Source of the DNA: Opitutales bacterium
GTDB lineage: Bacteria; Verrucomicrobiota; Verrucomicrobiia; Opitutales; Seribacteraceae
Assembly (NCBI GenBank): GCA_028045305.1
Contig: JAOFTV010000020.1
Coordinates: 1 to 37,994 of the forward strand
Direction: 5' to 3'
Length of the DNA stretch: 37,994 nt
The notes under the pieces were generated by a model. The model did not search any database and was not told the DNA's origin. It was given only the letters and a program-made list of their open reading frames with translations. The translations under genes were made by a program, and so were the position numbers. Of the stretch, positions 9,367-18,980 are shown piece after piece. The first letter of the stretch is position 1, and the number at the start of each line of letters is the position of its first letter.

Positions 9367-10554
9367 ATGACTTTAGTGTTCGCCTTTTACCTACAGATAC
9401 ATATACTAAATACCATGTTCAAAAATATACCATTCAATCGGGTGGAATGGGTGACGAGTGGTTTTCTCATCTTCACTGCCTTACTCACTGTTACCGCAGT
9501 GCCTTACTATTTGTGGACCTATGGCTGGGACTGGTTCCTTTTCAGCGTCTTTCTATTTTTCTATTTGGCCACCGGTATGAGTATTACCGTTGGGTACCAT
9601 CGCCTCTTTTCACACAAGGCCTTCCAAGCAAAATGGCCTGTCAAATTATTTGTTCTTCTGTTTGGTGCTGCCGCGTTTGAAAACTCAGCGGTTTGGTGGA
9701 GTTCGGAACATCGAAAACACCATAAGCATGTCGACACCGACGATGACCCCTACGATATAACTAAAGGTTTTTTCTGGGCTCACATGGGTTGGTTAATGTT
9801 CAAATTAAAACCAGAACCACCCTTTGACAATGTACACGACCTTCTTAACGATAAGCTGGTAGCTTGGCAGCATAAGTGGGTTCATGCGATTTCATTCATC
9901 GTTAGTTTCATAGTCCCTGCTCTCATTGGATATTATTACGCAGTGTTTTCGGGAAACCTTTCGCCTGCTGTCGGAGCATTGGGTGGCTTCCTCATACCTG
10001 GTGTTGCGCGGGTTGTATTGGTTCAGCACGCCACTTTTTGCATTAACTCCCTTTGCCACATGATTGGCGAACGACCTTACTCTACCGAACATTCGGCCCG
10101 TGATAGTTGGGTTGCAGCAATCTTTACGATGGGAGAAGGCTACCATAACTACCATCACGAGTTTGCATGGGATTATCGTAACGGTGTAAAACCTTGGCAA
10201 CTCGACCCTTCAAAATGGATCATTTGGACCCTTTCTAAACTTGGTTTGACAAATAATCTCAAGCGCGTTCCAAACGAGCGAATCCTCTTAGCCGAAACCA
10301 AAGAAATTTCTCGTATTATTACAAATCAATTGTCTGCTTTTCGATCCGCACATAATAAAAGTTCTGAATTGATTGACCAAGCATCCGCGAATTTGGAAAA
10401 GTTTGGGGACCGTCTTTCTGAGATTCATCAAGAATTACAAACTGCTATTCGCGAGAAAATTGAGATCTCCAAAGGCACCATGAACGAATTACGTTCTGAG
10501 GTTCGTACCATCGTTCAAGAAATTGAATCCGCAGGCAAATTAGCTACTGCTTAA
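9367..10554 (+). CDS. Membrane fatty acyl-CoA desaturase (delta-9 type) with C-terminal helical extension
   Basis: This membrane di-iron desaturase should introduce a double bond into acyl chains for membrane lipids. The three histidine boxes are present: HRLFSH at 78-83, EHRKHHKH at 114-121 and HNYHH at 260-264. Several hydrophobic spans lie before and between them. Numbering is from the first ATG. A second in-frame ATG at 9415 gives 379 residues, begins closer to family-like sequence, and may be the true start; neither has a good Shine-Dalgarno. The catalytic domain ends near residue 300. Residues 303-395 are a charged, heptad-like helical tail (NQLSAFRSAH...EIHQELQTAI...) that ordinary desaturases lack. 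Confidence 0.92.
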   Translation: MTLVFAFYLQIHILNTMFKNIPFNRVEWVTSGFLIFTALLTVTAVPYYLWTYGWDWFLFSVFLFFYLATGMSITVGYHRLFSHKAFQAKWPVKLFVLLFGAAAFENSAVWWSSEHRKHHKHVDTDDDPYDITKGFFWAHMGWLMFKLKPEPPFDNVHDLLNDKLVAWQHKWVHAISFIVSFIVPALIGYYYAVFSGNLSPAVGALGGFLIPGVARVVLVQHATFCINSLCHMIGERPYSTEHSARDSWVAAIFTMGEGYHNYHHEFAWDYRNGVKPWQLDPSKWIIWTLSKLGLTNNLKRVPNERILLAETKEISRIITNQLSAFRSAHNKSSELIDQASANLEKFGDRLSEIHQELQTAIREKIEISKGTMNELRSEVRTIVQEIESAGKLATA

Positions 10555-10661
10555 GTCCATTTTCTCGACACACTTCTGTCTGCCTGAATCAAACAATTTT
10601 TATTCTTCGGATTTACCCATTGCCTTGCCATTTCCCACTGATGGGATAGCAAGTCCAATTA

Positions 10662-11708
10662 ATGAGTGTAATAAAATCCTATTCTGCGTCCGGACCAAAA
10701 GCACGAGTCATTCCAACGAATATCGAACGCCGTCCAGTCGGACCAAACGATGTTCAAATTGCTATCGAACATTGCGGGGTCTGCCACACCGACATACATT
10801 TTGTAAACAACGATTGGGGCATGACCAACTACCCCGTGGTTCCTGGTCACGAAATTGTGGGTCGTGTGACCGAAGTTGGCTCATCAGTGAAAAACTTCAA
10901 GGCTGGTGATCGTGCGGCCATTGGATGCTTGGTCGATTCCTGTGGAGTTTGTGTAAACTGTGAGAAAGGGCTCGAGCAGTACTGTCTCAACGGATTCACT
11001 GCTACTTATAATTCAGAAACCACAGACCCGGGCGGCTTTACTTATGGGGGATACTCCACCAGCGTGGTAGCCAAAGAATCCTTTATTCTTAGTATTCCAG
11101 ACAACCTTAAAGGCCCTGGCGTTGCTCCGTTGCTCTGTGCTGGAATCACCACCTACTCTCCCCTGCGAAACTGGAATATCAGCCCCGGTCAAAAAGTTGG
11201 GGTCATTGGATTGGGAGGTCTTGGACACATGGGTGTAAAATTTGGCCGTGCCCTAGGTGCTCAGGTCACCATGATTACATCTTCCGAACAAAAAGGGGAA
11301 GATGCTCGTATGCTCGGTGCTCATGAGGTCCTGCTATCCACCTCTGCCAATGCTTTAGCCAAAGAGGCTGGGTCTTTTGACTTTCTGCTCAATACCATTC
11401 CTGTCGACCACGACCTTACGCCATTTCTTGAATTGCTCAAAACCGACGGTGCTATGTGTGTGGTCGGTGCCGTTGAGCCACTAAGCAAAGTAAATGCGGC
11501 CCAATTAATCTTCGGCAGGCGCTCCCTGACCGGTTCATTAATTGGGGGAATTGCGGAGACTCAAGAGATGCTGAATTTTTGCGGGGGGAATGATATTCTC
11601 TCCGAAGTTGAGGTCATACGAATGGATGGAATCAACGAAGCTTTTGAAAGAATGCGTAAAAGCGATGTAAAGTATCGATTTGTCATCGACCTTGCTACAT
11701 TATCTTAA
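10662..11708 (+). CDS. Zinc-dependent alcohol dehydrogenase, cinnamyl-alcohol-dehydrogenase/YahK-like
   Basis: A 348-residue medium-chain dehydrogenase that should interconvert aldehydes and primary alcohols with NAD(P). Catalytic zinc ligands are visible as C41 in CGVCHTDIH, H63/E64 in PGHEIVG, and a later Cys in LLCAGITTYSPL. The structural zinc is bound by C94, C97, C100 and C108. The Rossmann glycine motif GLGGLGHMG follows. Length and layout match the CAD/YahK branch. After the Rossmann glycines the sequence VTMITSSEQK suggests NADP preference, but this is an inference. It lies about 100 bases downstream of the desaturase on the same strand. A functional link through long-chain aldehydes is possible but not shown. 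Confidence 0.92.
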   Translation: MSVIKSYSASGPKARVIPTNIERRPVGPNDVQIAIEHCGVCHTDIHFVNNDWGMTNYPVVPGHEIVGRVTEVGSSVKNFKAGDRAAIGCLVDSCGVCVNCEKGLEQYCLNGFTATYNSETTDPGGFTYGGYSTSVVAKESFILSIPDNLKGPGVAPLLCAGITTYSPLRNWNISPGQKVGVIGLGGLGHMGVKFGRALGAQVTMITSSEQKGEDARMLGAHEVLLSTSANALAKEAGSFDFLLNTIPVDHDLTPFLELLKTDGAMCVVGAVEPLSKVNAAQLIFGRRSLTGSLIGGIAETQEMLNFCGGNDILSEVEVIRMDGINEAFERMRKSDVKYRFVIDLATLS

Positions 11709-11957
11709 AATAAAATCTCTCCTTGCTATAGCCAATCTATGCAACCTGGCACATTTGTTAAAAAAGGCGGCACAACTCAAAATTAACCCCAACCTAGCCG
11801 TGTCGGTGACGTGTTGCAGATCGAATCTCCGCGTTACAGAATATACTTTTATGCAATAGTAAGTGGATTAAAGGTAATCAAAAATCCTCAAATGACATAT
11901 CTAACCACGAAAAAAATGTGTTCTAAATAAGAATTTAAAATCGCAAAAAAGTTTTTG

Positions 11958-11973
11958 CTCCCATAACCGGGAG
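11958..11973 (-). terminator. Possible terminator after the cyclic-nucleotide-domain gene
   Basis: On the minus strand, CTCCC-GGTTAT-GGGAG forms a short G/C stem just past the stop at 11982. It is followed by an A-rich then T6 stretch at 11941-11956, which can itself pair as GCAAAAA/TTTTTGC. The T run is not directly adjacent to the first stem, so confidence is limited. Confidence 0.4.
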
Positions 11974-11981
11974 ATTATTAA

Positions 11982-13388
11982 TCAATCTTCCGAAAAGTTT
12001 TGGTCGATTTGTGAAAAGCGATTGCTTGTGAAGGGGTTATCGATTTTCTTGCCCAAAGTTTTCATGTACAGAATGTATTTCTTGGCGAGCTCTTCCATGA
12101 TTGTAGTATTATCAATATGCACGGAGGCCATGAATGTGTCACTTACTCCCTGCTGAGCGACAACATAAATCTCCGAAACTGGATGAAAGCGAGTGATTAC
12201 GATAGTTTTTCCAACATCAACCTCAACTCTTGCACTCAGAGTGAGATCAGAAAGTGTCACTTTCTCATTCACCACTTTAACTTCGCAAGGAAATGCTAAA
12301 GTTGAATTAGTTTGAGTCCATGCCTTGACCTCATCGATAAATTCCTGGGGAATTAGTGGCACATACAATTCCGCTGGATTAACTTCGGTGACCAACTCTT
12401 CCGCTTGGGCTTCTTCTTCCATGCTGATTAATGCCGCGAGTTCGTCCTTAGCTTGCAAAAGTTGAGAATTGAGAGAGTCATTTTCCCAGTCTCTATGACT
12501 TAATTGCTCCTTGAAATTTTGAAGTTCTTCAGCGATGGCAATTTTTTCTTTTTTGATTTCGTTGCTTGATTGAACAAGTTCTAAATTTTCGGCTTCGAGG
12601 TTTTTCTTTAAATTCAAGTAGAAAGCTTCGTTTTCCTTCATGCCATCCAGCTCTTCGGTTAAGGCAATTACTTGCCCCGGAGCATCGTGATCATAAGAAT
12701 TATACAAGCCAAAAAGACCAATCACTGACAAACTGGCGACCGCTAGACTTGTCATGGATATAGAATTGAACTTCGAACGATTGCTTTGTTTCTGTCTTTT
12801 AATGCGGGTAGCCTGGTTCAAACTCTCCACCTTGTCTTGCAATTCCCTGAGGGCGTTGGTTTTTAGGCTGTCTTCTTCAGAAGCATTTCGTAAACTATGG
12901 ATCGCGTCTTCGAGGTCCATCTTAACTTTCGAAACCATGGTATTTTCCTTAAGCAAGCGCCCAGCAAGCAAACCAGCTAAATTTAAACACAGTTGACCAG
13001 CAATGGTACCATGGCTCGCAATAAATTCGAGCAGTTGATCATGGTTCATTCTCCACAGTATACAAAGTCCTTGGGTTTCGGAAGTTGCAGAGGCAATGTG
13101 ACCACGCAAAAAGGCAACTTCTCCAAAAGTATCTCCAGTGCCAAGGTTTGCTATATTTTGATGCTTTCCTTTCTCGTCCCTCTTGGAAAGTTCGACTGCC
13201 CCAGAAACAATCATGTATAAGAAGCGCTGTTCCTGGCCTTCACGAGCCACAAGTTCATCTTCGGCAAGTAACCACTCACCTTCAGATATCAAAGCCTTTG
13301 CATCTTCGGGATCAAGATTGTAGCAAAGACCAGAAGATGGAAGCTCATATCCGGCGTCCAAGAGATCTTCTTCAAATAAAGTTTTCAT
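11982..13388 (-). CDS. Cyclic-nucleotide-binding-like domain protein with one membrane span and coiled coil
   Basis: A 468-residue protein with four visible parts. Residues 29-145 form a cyclic-nucleotide-binding fold (LAEDELVAREGQ, LYMIVSGAVELSK, GDTFGEVAFLRG). Residues 155-200 are a helical linker. Residues 208-229 are a hydrophobic span. Residues 238-330 are a coiled coil, followed by a C-terminal domain at 340-468. With the N-terminal domain inside, the coiled coil and C-terminal domain would face the periplasm. In cAMP-binding members the FGE motif is followed by Arg-Ser/Thr-Ala; here it is A99-S100-A101, so the phosphate-contacting Arg is missing. It has no DNA-binding helix and is not a CRP regulator. 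The partner and signal are unknown. It is divergent from nhaC. Confidence 0.8.
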   Translation of the reverse strand: MKTLFEEDLLDAGYELPSSGLCYNLDPEDAKALISEGEWLLAEDELVAREGQEQRFLYMIVSGAVELSKRDEKGKHQNIANLGTGDTFGEVAFLRGHIASATSETQGLCILWRMNHDQLLEFIASHGTIAGQLCLNLAGLLAGRLLKENTMVSKVKMDLEDAIHSLRNASEEDSLKTNALRELQDKVESLNQATRIKRQKQSNRSKFNSISMTSLAVASLSVIGLFGLYNSYDHDAPGQVIALTEELDGMKENEAFYLNLKKNLEAENLELVQSSNEIKKEKIAIAEELQNFKEQLSHRDWENDSLNSQLLQAKDELAALISMEEEAQAEELVTEVNPAELYVPLIPQEFIDEVKAWTQTNSTLAFPCEVKVVNEKVTLSDLTLSARVEVDVGKTIVITRFHPVSEIYVVAQQGVSDTFMASVHIDNTTIMEELAKKYILYMKTLGKKIDNPFTSNRFSQIDQNFSED

Positions 13389-13718
13389 TATATGTTTATG
13401 TCAGAATGTTTGAAAGTTAGTTTATCAACTTATTAGAAAGAGAAAAATGCGACCACACACTTAGATTGCATTGTTTGCGCCACATCTTTCCACCACCCAA
13501 TATTGTCGATTAATTTTTGCTGTAAGCTAGATTAATTAATAATAAGCCTATCTTATAGCCAACCCTTGTGAATAACGCAAGCGACAACCGGTCTGTTTTA
13601 AAGAGTAAGTTTTTTTAAGTAAAGCCCAGTAGAATAATGGATTGGTAGTTGAGCCCAATGTGCTTGCATTGCATAGTTTTGGCTAAAATATGACCATTTT
13701 TTCAAAGAGTCCCATCTA
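13389..13718. other. 330-base divergent intergenic region
   Basis: This A/T-rich gap separates the minus-strand cyclic-nucleotide-domain gene from the plus-strand nhaC-like gene, so it should contain both promoters. I found no convincing ORF or RNA gene. TATAAT overlaps the start codon of the minus-strand gene, too close to be its normal -10 element. A TTAATTAATAATAA stretch at about 13532-13545 is low complexity. Confidence 0.5.
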
Positions 13719-15320
13719 ATGAATATCAAAAAAGGAATGGTCCTGATTATTTTCCTGGCATCCTTTGGAGTAGCTCAGTTGGAAGGACCGATATTTTCCT
13801 TATGGCCAAGCGTGGTAGCCCTTGTTTCCGTCGTACTACTAAAGAGTGCTCTCGGTGGGCTTTTTCTAGGTGCGGGGTCGGGAGTTATTCTCATGGCCGG
13901 CGGCAATCCACTCCATGCATTTACTTCCTTTTTTTCAAAGATTCTCATTCCTGCACTATCAAGTGAATGGAATTTGAGCGTTCTTGCCTTTACCCTTCTA
14001 CTTGGTGGGTTTGCCGCCCTTCTTGAAAAAGGGGGCGGATTCGACTGCATTTTACAGGCTTGGTTAAGGCAGGGAAAAGACCTATCCCAAAAGGTGCAGT
14101 GGTCCGCATTCCTTATGGGAGTTGTTTGTTTCTTTGATGGACTAGCAAGTGCACTTCTCACCGGAAGAGCCCTTCGCCAGATGGCTGATCGTACGGGAGT
14201 GTCCAGAGCAAAACTTGCTTACCTGGTCGACTCCACGGGTTCCGCCATTGCCTGCGTGGCAATTATGTCAACCTGGATTGCCTATCAATTATCAATGATC
14301 CGCGAGGGCTACCTCGCTGCTGGTATCGAAGGGACCGAACCGTTCGTTCTTTTCCTCTCTTCCATCCCGCGAAATTTTTATTGCTGGTTCACCCTTGTTC
14401 TCGTGTTCATTGCCATCAGGAAATCCCTCAATCTTGGCCCTATGCAAAAAATGGAAAAATCGGCGAATGATGCTCAGACCAAGCAAGACAGTACGGATAG
14501 CACTCCAACGGACCATCCATCAATCCATGGGTCCCTCAAAGTGGGCATCCCCCTGATCACCCTCATTGGCTGTCTCTTCGCAGGCTTGTACCTCAATGGA
14601 GTTGAGGGAAAAGCATGGCCACTCAGCCTGAACAAACTTCAACAAGCCTTTGGAGATGCCCAGTCCAACCTGGTCCTGCTTTACAGCTCCATCTTCGCCT
14701 GTGCCGTAGCTTTTGTATGCAATCAAAAATCTCTAAAGTCTTCCGGCATGCGTTCATCCAGAGTATTTGCCGGTGGGATCGGCCGCTTCATTCCCCCTTC
14801 TCTTGTGCTGATTGCCGCCTGGTGCCTAAGTGGTACCCTCCGCGAGCTCGAAGCCGCCACCTTTCTCTCCCAAACTTTATCCGGTACCCTGCCCCCTTTC
14901 CTCTTCCCCGCATCTGTCTTTATTCTTGGCGTTTTGATATCTTTCACCACTGGTACATCCTGGGGGACGATGGGTGTACTTATGCCACTGGTCGTTCCAG
15001 TCTGTGCATCACTTGCCCCGGGGTCGGATGCGATGATGGCATCCGTAGTGGCGGCGGTCTTTAGCGGAGCTGTGTTTGGAGATCACTGCTCGCCCCTGAG
15101 CGACACCACCATAATTTCCTCAATGGCATGCGAGATCAAACCATACGACCATTTCCGCACACAACTCCCCTACGCTCTACTCGCAGCGACCGTCGCCCTC
15201 CTTGCCGGGTTTATTCCTATGGGCCTGGGTATTTCTCCTTGGATTTGCTTAGCAGTCGGAACGATTATTCTGTGCCTCGTTCCCACGATCCATAAACAAT
15301 TTATGACTGGTTCTAGTTAA
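13719..15320 (+). CDS. Na+/H+ antiporter, NhaC family
   Basis: A 533-residue inner-membrane antiporter with many hydrophobic spans. Family signatures of NhaC-type carriers are clear: CFFDGLASALLTGRALRQMADRTGVSRAKLAYLVDSTG in the first half, then FTTGTSWGTMGVLMPLVVP and GDHCSPLSDTTIISSMA in the second. This family exchanges Na+ (in some members linked to organic acids) for H+ at the inner membrane. A hydrophilic Gln/Asp/Thr-rich loop at about residues 245-268 probably faces the cytoplasm. The stop and the next start form TAATG, a one-base overlap suggesting translational coupling with the MFS gene. The transported solute cannot be read from the sequence. Confidence 0.9.
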   Translation: MNIKKGMVLIIFLASFGVAQLEGPIFSLWPSVVALVSVVLLKSALGGLFLGAGSGVILMAGGNPLHAFTSFFSKILIPALSSEWNLSVLAFTLLLGGFAALLEKGGGFDCILQAWLRQGKDLSQKVQWSAFLMGVVCFFDGLASALLTGRALRQMADRTGVSRAKLAYLVDSTGSAIACVAIMSTWIAYQLSMIREGYLAAGIEGTEPFVLFLSSIPRNFYCWFTLVLVFIAIRKSLNLGPMQKMEKSANDAQTKQDSTDSTPTDHPSIHGSLKVGIPLITLIGCLFAGLYLNGVEGKAWPLSLNKLQQAFGDAQSNLVLLYSSIFACAVAFVCNQKSLKSSGMRSSRVFAGGIGRFIPPSLVLIAAWCLSGTLRELEAATFLSQTLSGTLPPFLFPASVFILGVLISFTTGTSWGTMGVLMPLVVPVCASLAPGSDAMMASVVAAVFSGAVFGDHCSPLSDTTIISSMACEIKPYDHFRTQLPYALLAATVALLAGFIPMGLGISPWICLAVGTIILCLVPTIHKQFMTGSS

Positions 15321-16639
15321 TGAGTGAGAAAATAGAAATCGCCCGATCCAATGTGCGAAACTTCATCGCCTTCCGGATCTTTTTTAATGCCCGATTTTAC
15401 TACCCCGTTTTTGCGGTAATTTACTTGGACTTTGGGATGACACTCGAACAGTTCGCCATTCTCAATTCCATCTGGGCGGCCAGTATCATTCTTGCCGAAG
15501 TTCCCTCTGGTGCCCTATCCGATATGATTGGCCGCAAAAAAATGATTGTCGCCGCTGGTATATTCATGGTCATCGAAATGGTGGTCTGGGGATTTGCACC
15601 GACTTCCGACCTCGACCTACTCTTTTGGATTCTCGCGATCAACCGGATTCTTAGTGGATTAGCGGAAGCAGCGGCCAGCGGCGCAGATGAGGCATTGGTT
15701 TACGACTCAATTGACGAGGCCGGCCAAAAGGAGGACTGGGCAAAAATCCTCCAAAAAGTAACCCGTTGGCAATCTTTTGCCTTCATGATTGCTCTCCTTA
15801 CGGGTGGAATTATCTACGACCCGGACGTAATGAATCAAGCCTGTGCCTTCCTCGGGTTTGAAAATTCGCTTACCCAGCAAGATACAATGCGCTGGCCCAT
15901 TCTACTCAACCTGGTAACTGCCGTGCTCACACTTTTTTCTGCATGTGCCCTTCGCGAAACTGAAAACTACCAATCCAAATCAGAGTTCCTTCCTCTCAGG
16001 GCCGCTTTTTTACAAACCTGGAATGTTGCCCTTTGGATTGCCCGCACTCCTTTTGCCTTACTTGTGATCCTTGCCGCCGCCACCGTGGATAGCGTGATCC
16101 GCATGTTCATTACCATGAACAGTGAATACTACCGGCTCATTTCCTACCCTGAGGTTGCCTTTGGAATAATTGGGGCTGTCATTGCCCTTCAGGGTATGGT
16201 TGTTGCCCGTATATCCCGGGAGATGACGGAACGATTCGGCCCGAATCAAAATTTTCTCATTATTTCAGTTCTCGCACTACTTTCGTTTATTGGAATTCGA
16301 TTTTTCATTCCCCACTTTGGTGTGATTTTTTCCATGCTCCTTTTTGCCGCCATGGGCATGACTGGGTTTTGCACCAGTTATTATCTCAATAAAACCGCAG
16401 ACAAGTCGATTCGGGCCACTCTGCTAAGTTTTAAGGGACTTGCCCTCAACCTAGGTTATGGAGCGATTGGTATCCTCTACGCCATTCTTGTGGTCCGCTT
16501 GAGAAAAGATTCCACCATAGCTGCTGATTCAGGACTACTTTTTCAGGCGGCTGCAGATTGGTTTGCTCCGTGGTTTCTTATCACCTTTATCGTGGTGCTC
16601 TTATGCAACTGGAAACTACGGCCTCAACCACCCGCCTGA
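15320..16639 (+). CDS. Major facilitator superfamily transporter
   Basis: A 439-residue protein with about twelve hydrophobic spans. The MFS signature between spans 2 and 3 is seen as SGALSDMIGRKKMIV, at about residues 62-76. The first span carries FRIFFNARFYYPVFAVIYLDFGM, which resembles the DHA-like branch annotated as general MFS efflux carriers. The start codon overlaps the nhaC stop by one base, so the two membrane carriers are probably translated together. Substrate and direction are unknown. It ends 46 bases before the convergent gene at 16686, with no clear terminator. Confidence 0.9.
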   Translation: MSEKIEIARSNVRNFIAFRIFFNARFYYPVFAVIYLDFGMTLEQFAILNSIWAASIILAEVPSGALSDMIGRKKMIVAAGIFMVIEMVVWGFAPTSDLDLLFWILAINRILSGLAEAAASGADEALVYDSIDEAGQKEDWAKILQKVTRWQSFAFMIALLTGGIIYDPDVMNQACAFLGFENSLTQQDTMRWPILLNLVTAVLTLFSACALRETENYQSKSEFLPLRAAFLQTWNVALWIARTPFALLVILAAATVDSVIRMFITMNSEYYRLISYPEVAFGIIGAVIALQGMVVARISREMTERFGPNQNFLIISVLALLSFIGIRFFIPHFGVIFSMLLFAAMGMTGFCTSYYLNKTADKSIRATLLSFKGLALNLGYGAIGILYAILVVRLRKDSTIAADSGLLFQAAADWFAPWFLITFIVVLLCNWKLRPQPPA

Positions 16640-16685
16640 ATGATCCTGCCCAGAAGATCAAAGAACTGATTTCTCTTTCCGAAAT

Positions 16686-18980
16686 CTAAAGCTCAACATC
16701 ATCCTGCCAAAGAAGAACCGGTTGTTTCTTCCCGGTCTTTTTCGCCCATGCCTCGATGGCCACCTCCACCTGTTGCCTGACTAAAATACTCATTTGATGA
16801 CGTACATTGGAACTGGACACCCGAAAGAGCATCCGCAACTCGGAATTATCCTCATTGGTGGAAAACAGATTAAAAATCCCACCATCTTTCCCCTTGGCAT
16901 TTCCATCCAGGACCAAGCCCAGTGGCTTTTGCAAACCTTGAGAAATTAAATGGGCCGCACCCTCCACATCCTTTGGATCAAATTCCAGTGAAAATGCACC
17001 CACTCCATCCGGCGTGCCAAACAACATCCTACACTTACCTCCTGGAGCATCCGCAAAGGCAAACACACCATCGGCCAAGCCGACAAAGACTTTTAATTCA
17101 TCGGTTATTCCACCGCTTAGTTCCTGCTTTCCACCCTCGGCTTTCTCCTCCTTTTTTTCTTCTTCCTTGGTTTCGGGCTTTTCATTTTCTACCGGCACTG
17201 CTTCCGATCCAGTAGTCTCTTGTTCTCCTCCCAACTCCTCCGTTGGAACCTGTACAATTTCTGGCGTTTTATTTTCCACCACAGTTGTTATACCCTCGTA
17301 TAATTGACGGACCGCTTTACTCAGTTCTTTTCCAGTATGTTCAAATTGTGGATACCATCTTTCTTCGACCTCCTTCTTTTTTTTATCCCACAATTCATTC
17401 CATCCGGCTTGCCAATCTTTAAGAATATCTGGGAAAGCCCGCCCCTCCCCAACTTCGACTTTTAATTGTGCTAACTTTTCTTTTTCCAATGACCGAACGA
17501 TTTCGATCTGTTTTTGGAGCGCATTTAATGCCGGCACTAATGGTTCGTTTGCTAGATCAACCGCCATCCTCTTGGTCTCCTCCAATAAGTTTAAACGAAG
17601 CTCGGAAGATACCTCAATATTTTCTAATAACTCAGGGAAGTTAGAGACTCTTGCCTTCCCCTTTTCATAAAACCACAAGATCTGGGACTCTTTCGGAAAG
17701 GTACCCTCGATAAGGTTTTTAAAGCTCGTCCTCAATTGCTCCTCTGCGATTTGTTTCCTCACTTCCTGGGATCTTTTCTTAATTCCATCGCGCAACTTAT
17801 GAGAAAGGGACTTGGCCAGCACTCCGCCCTCCATCAATGAGTCGGTAAAATATTGGCTCCATTTTTCCCCACCGTATTCAATCGCCACCAACTTCCGAGC
17901 AAGAGACAAAGACTCCTCAGTCAATAAATTCAAACTTTTTCCGGTTTGTACATGGTTAGCTATATCGTCACGGATTGCCTGTTCGATTTTCTCCTTTTGG
18001 GGTAGCCAGAAATCTGTGGATTTAAGAAATTTTTCAAAGCGGTTTTTTTCCCAGTGCACCGCCGCTCGCTCAACCAGTTTCTCCGATGCCTCAAATACCC
18101 CATACACCGGGGGTGTAGCCTGCAAGTCCTCTACTTGGTTCTTATTCAATGCCTGCAGGGCAACAACCTGCAATTCCTCCTTTGTTTTTAAACTCTCTGG
18201 GAATTGGTTCTTTTGGACAAATGATCGGATCTGTTCGTACTGTGCCTTATATTGTTTCGCAATTTCTAGACGCATATCTGTGGACATTTCCGATACCTTC
18301 CTTCTTAACTCCTCAAAAACGGGTCCGGTTTTACCAACCAACTGCTCAAACCAATCGTCCAATGCGTTAAAATCATCAGTGGACAAAGGCAGTAACCCCT
18401 TTGACCTTTCCTCGAATAGTTGATTCAGCCGGCCATTTAAATCCTCCTTTGTCGGGTACGAAAGATTATCCCGTAAACGCTTTAACTGTTCCCCCGCTGC
18501 TAACTTCCTGGCTTTTCCATAAACCTGCTCCATGCTTTGCTTTGCATATTGCTGGGCTTTTGCAGGGGCTTCCTGCGCCCAGTCCTTGGCCGCCCGTTTT
18601 AATACATCCGCCCGTTCAATGGGCAAAGGACTTTGTTCCTTGGCCCACTCCAATGTTTCGGAGACCGTTTTTTCCAGCTCTTGCATACGCCAGGCCTCAA
18701 TCCATTTACGGGTTGGTTTTTCTCCCGTCTTTTTTGCCTCAAATTCTTTTACCCGCCCGAGCATTTCCTTCGAAAGTAACTGGCTCAACTCATCCACTGC
18801 AGATTCATTGGCATCGGCTGTGCCCTGCAGGTACATTCTTGCTTTCTCTGCCGCCGCACGCAAGGCCAACATCCTCTTGGCTCCAGCCTTGGGATCATTG
18901 GTTTGCCCAAACAGTAAGATCCCGCTTGCCAATACCAATAAGGTACTAAGGGCACATCTCAAATTCATTCCTCCAATCAT
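16686..18980 (-). CDS. Large exported helical protein, third gene of an ExbB/ExbD-like operon
   Basis: A 764-residue protein that I do not recognise. The N-terminus looks like a Sec signal: RCALSTLLVLASGILLFGQ. The mature part is Lys/Glu-rich and almost wholly helical, with likely coiled coils across residues 35-560. A low-complexity Glu/Lys linker lies at about 575-615. A compact C-terminal domain at about 625-764 is richer in Gly and beta-formers (VFVGLADGVFAFADAPGGKCRMLFG). Its ATG overlaps the upstream stop as ATGA, so translation is coupled to the ExbD-like gene. An inner ATG at 18968 is an alternative start. By context it is probably the periplasmic element moved or gated by the membrane pair upstream. 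No catalytic motif is visible. Confidence 0.75.
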   Translation of the reverse strand: MIGGMNLRCALSTLLVLASGILLFGQTNDPKAGAKRMLALRAAAEKARMYLQGTADANESAVDELSQLLSKEMLGRVKEFEAKKTGEKPTRKWIEAWRMQELEKTVSETLEWAKEQSPLPIERADVLKRAAKDWAQEAPAKAQQYAKQSMEQVYGKARKLAAGEQLKRLRDNLSYPTKEDLNGRLNQLFEERSKGLLPLSTDDFNALDDWFEQLVGKTGPVFEELRRKVSEMSTDMRLEIAKQYKAQYEQIRSFVQKNQFPESLKTKEELQVVALQALNKNQVEDLQATPPVYGVFEASEKLVERAAVHWEKNRFEKFLKSTDFWLPQKEKIEQAIRDDIANHVQTGKSLNLLTEESLSLARKLVAIEYGGEKWSQYFTDSLMEGGVLAKSLSHKLRDGIKKRSQEVRKQIAEEQLRTSFKNLIEGTFPKESQILWFYEKGKARVSNFPELLENIEVSSELRLNLLEETKRMAVDLANEPLVPALNALQKQIEIVRSLEKEKLAQLKVEVGEGRAFPDILKDWQAGWNELWDKKKKEVEERWYPQFEHTGKELSKAVRQLYEGITTVVENKTPEIVQVPTEELGGEQETTGSEAVPVENEKPETKEEEKKEEKAEGGKQELSGGITDELKVFVGLADGVFAFADAPGGKCRMLFGTPDGVGAFSLEFDPKDVEGAAHLISQGLQKPLGLVLDGNAKGKDGGIFNLFSTNEDNSELRMLFRVSSSNVRHQMSILVRQQVEVAIEAWAKKTGKKQPVLLWQDDVEL

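Noticed and set aside
13384..13393. TATAAT next to the start of the cyclic-nucleotide-domain gene as its promoter
   Set aside because: It overlaps the ATG itself, so transcription would begin inside the coding region; no suitable -35 element supports it.
16603..16689. A 28-codon open frame overlapping the MFS stop
   Set aside because: It lies in another frame inside the MFS end and overlaps the convergent gene; length and context are compatible with chance.
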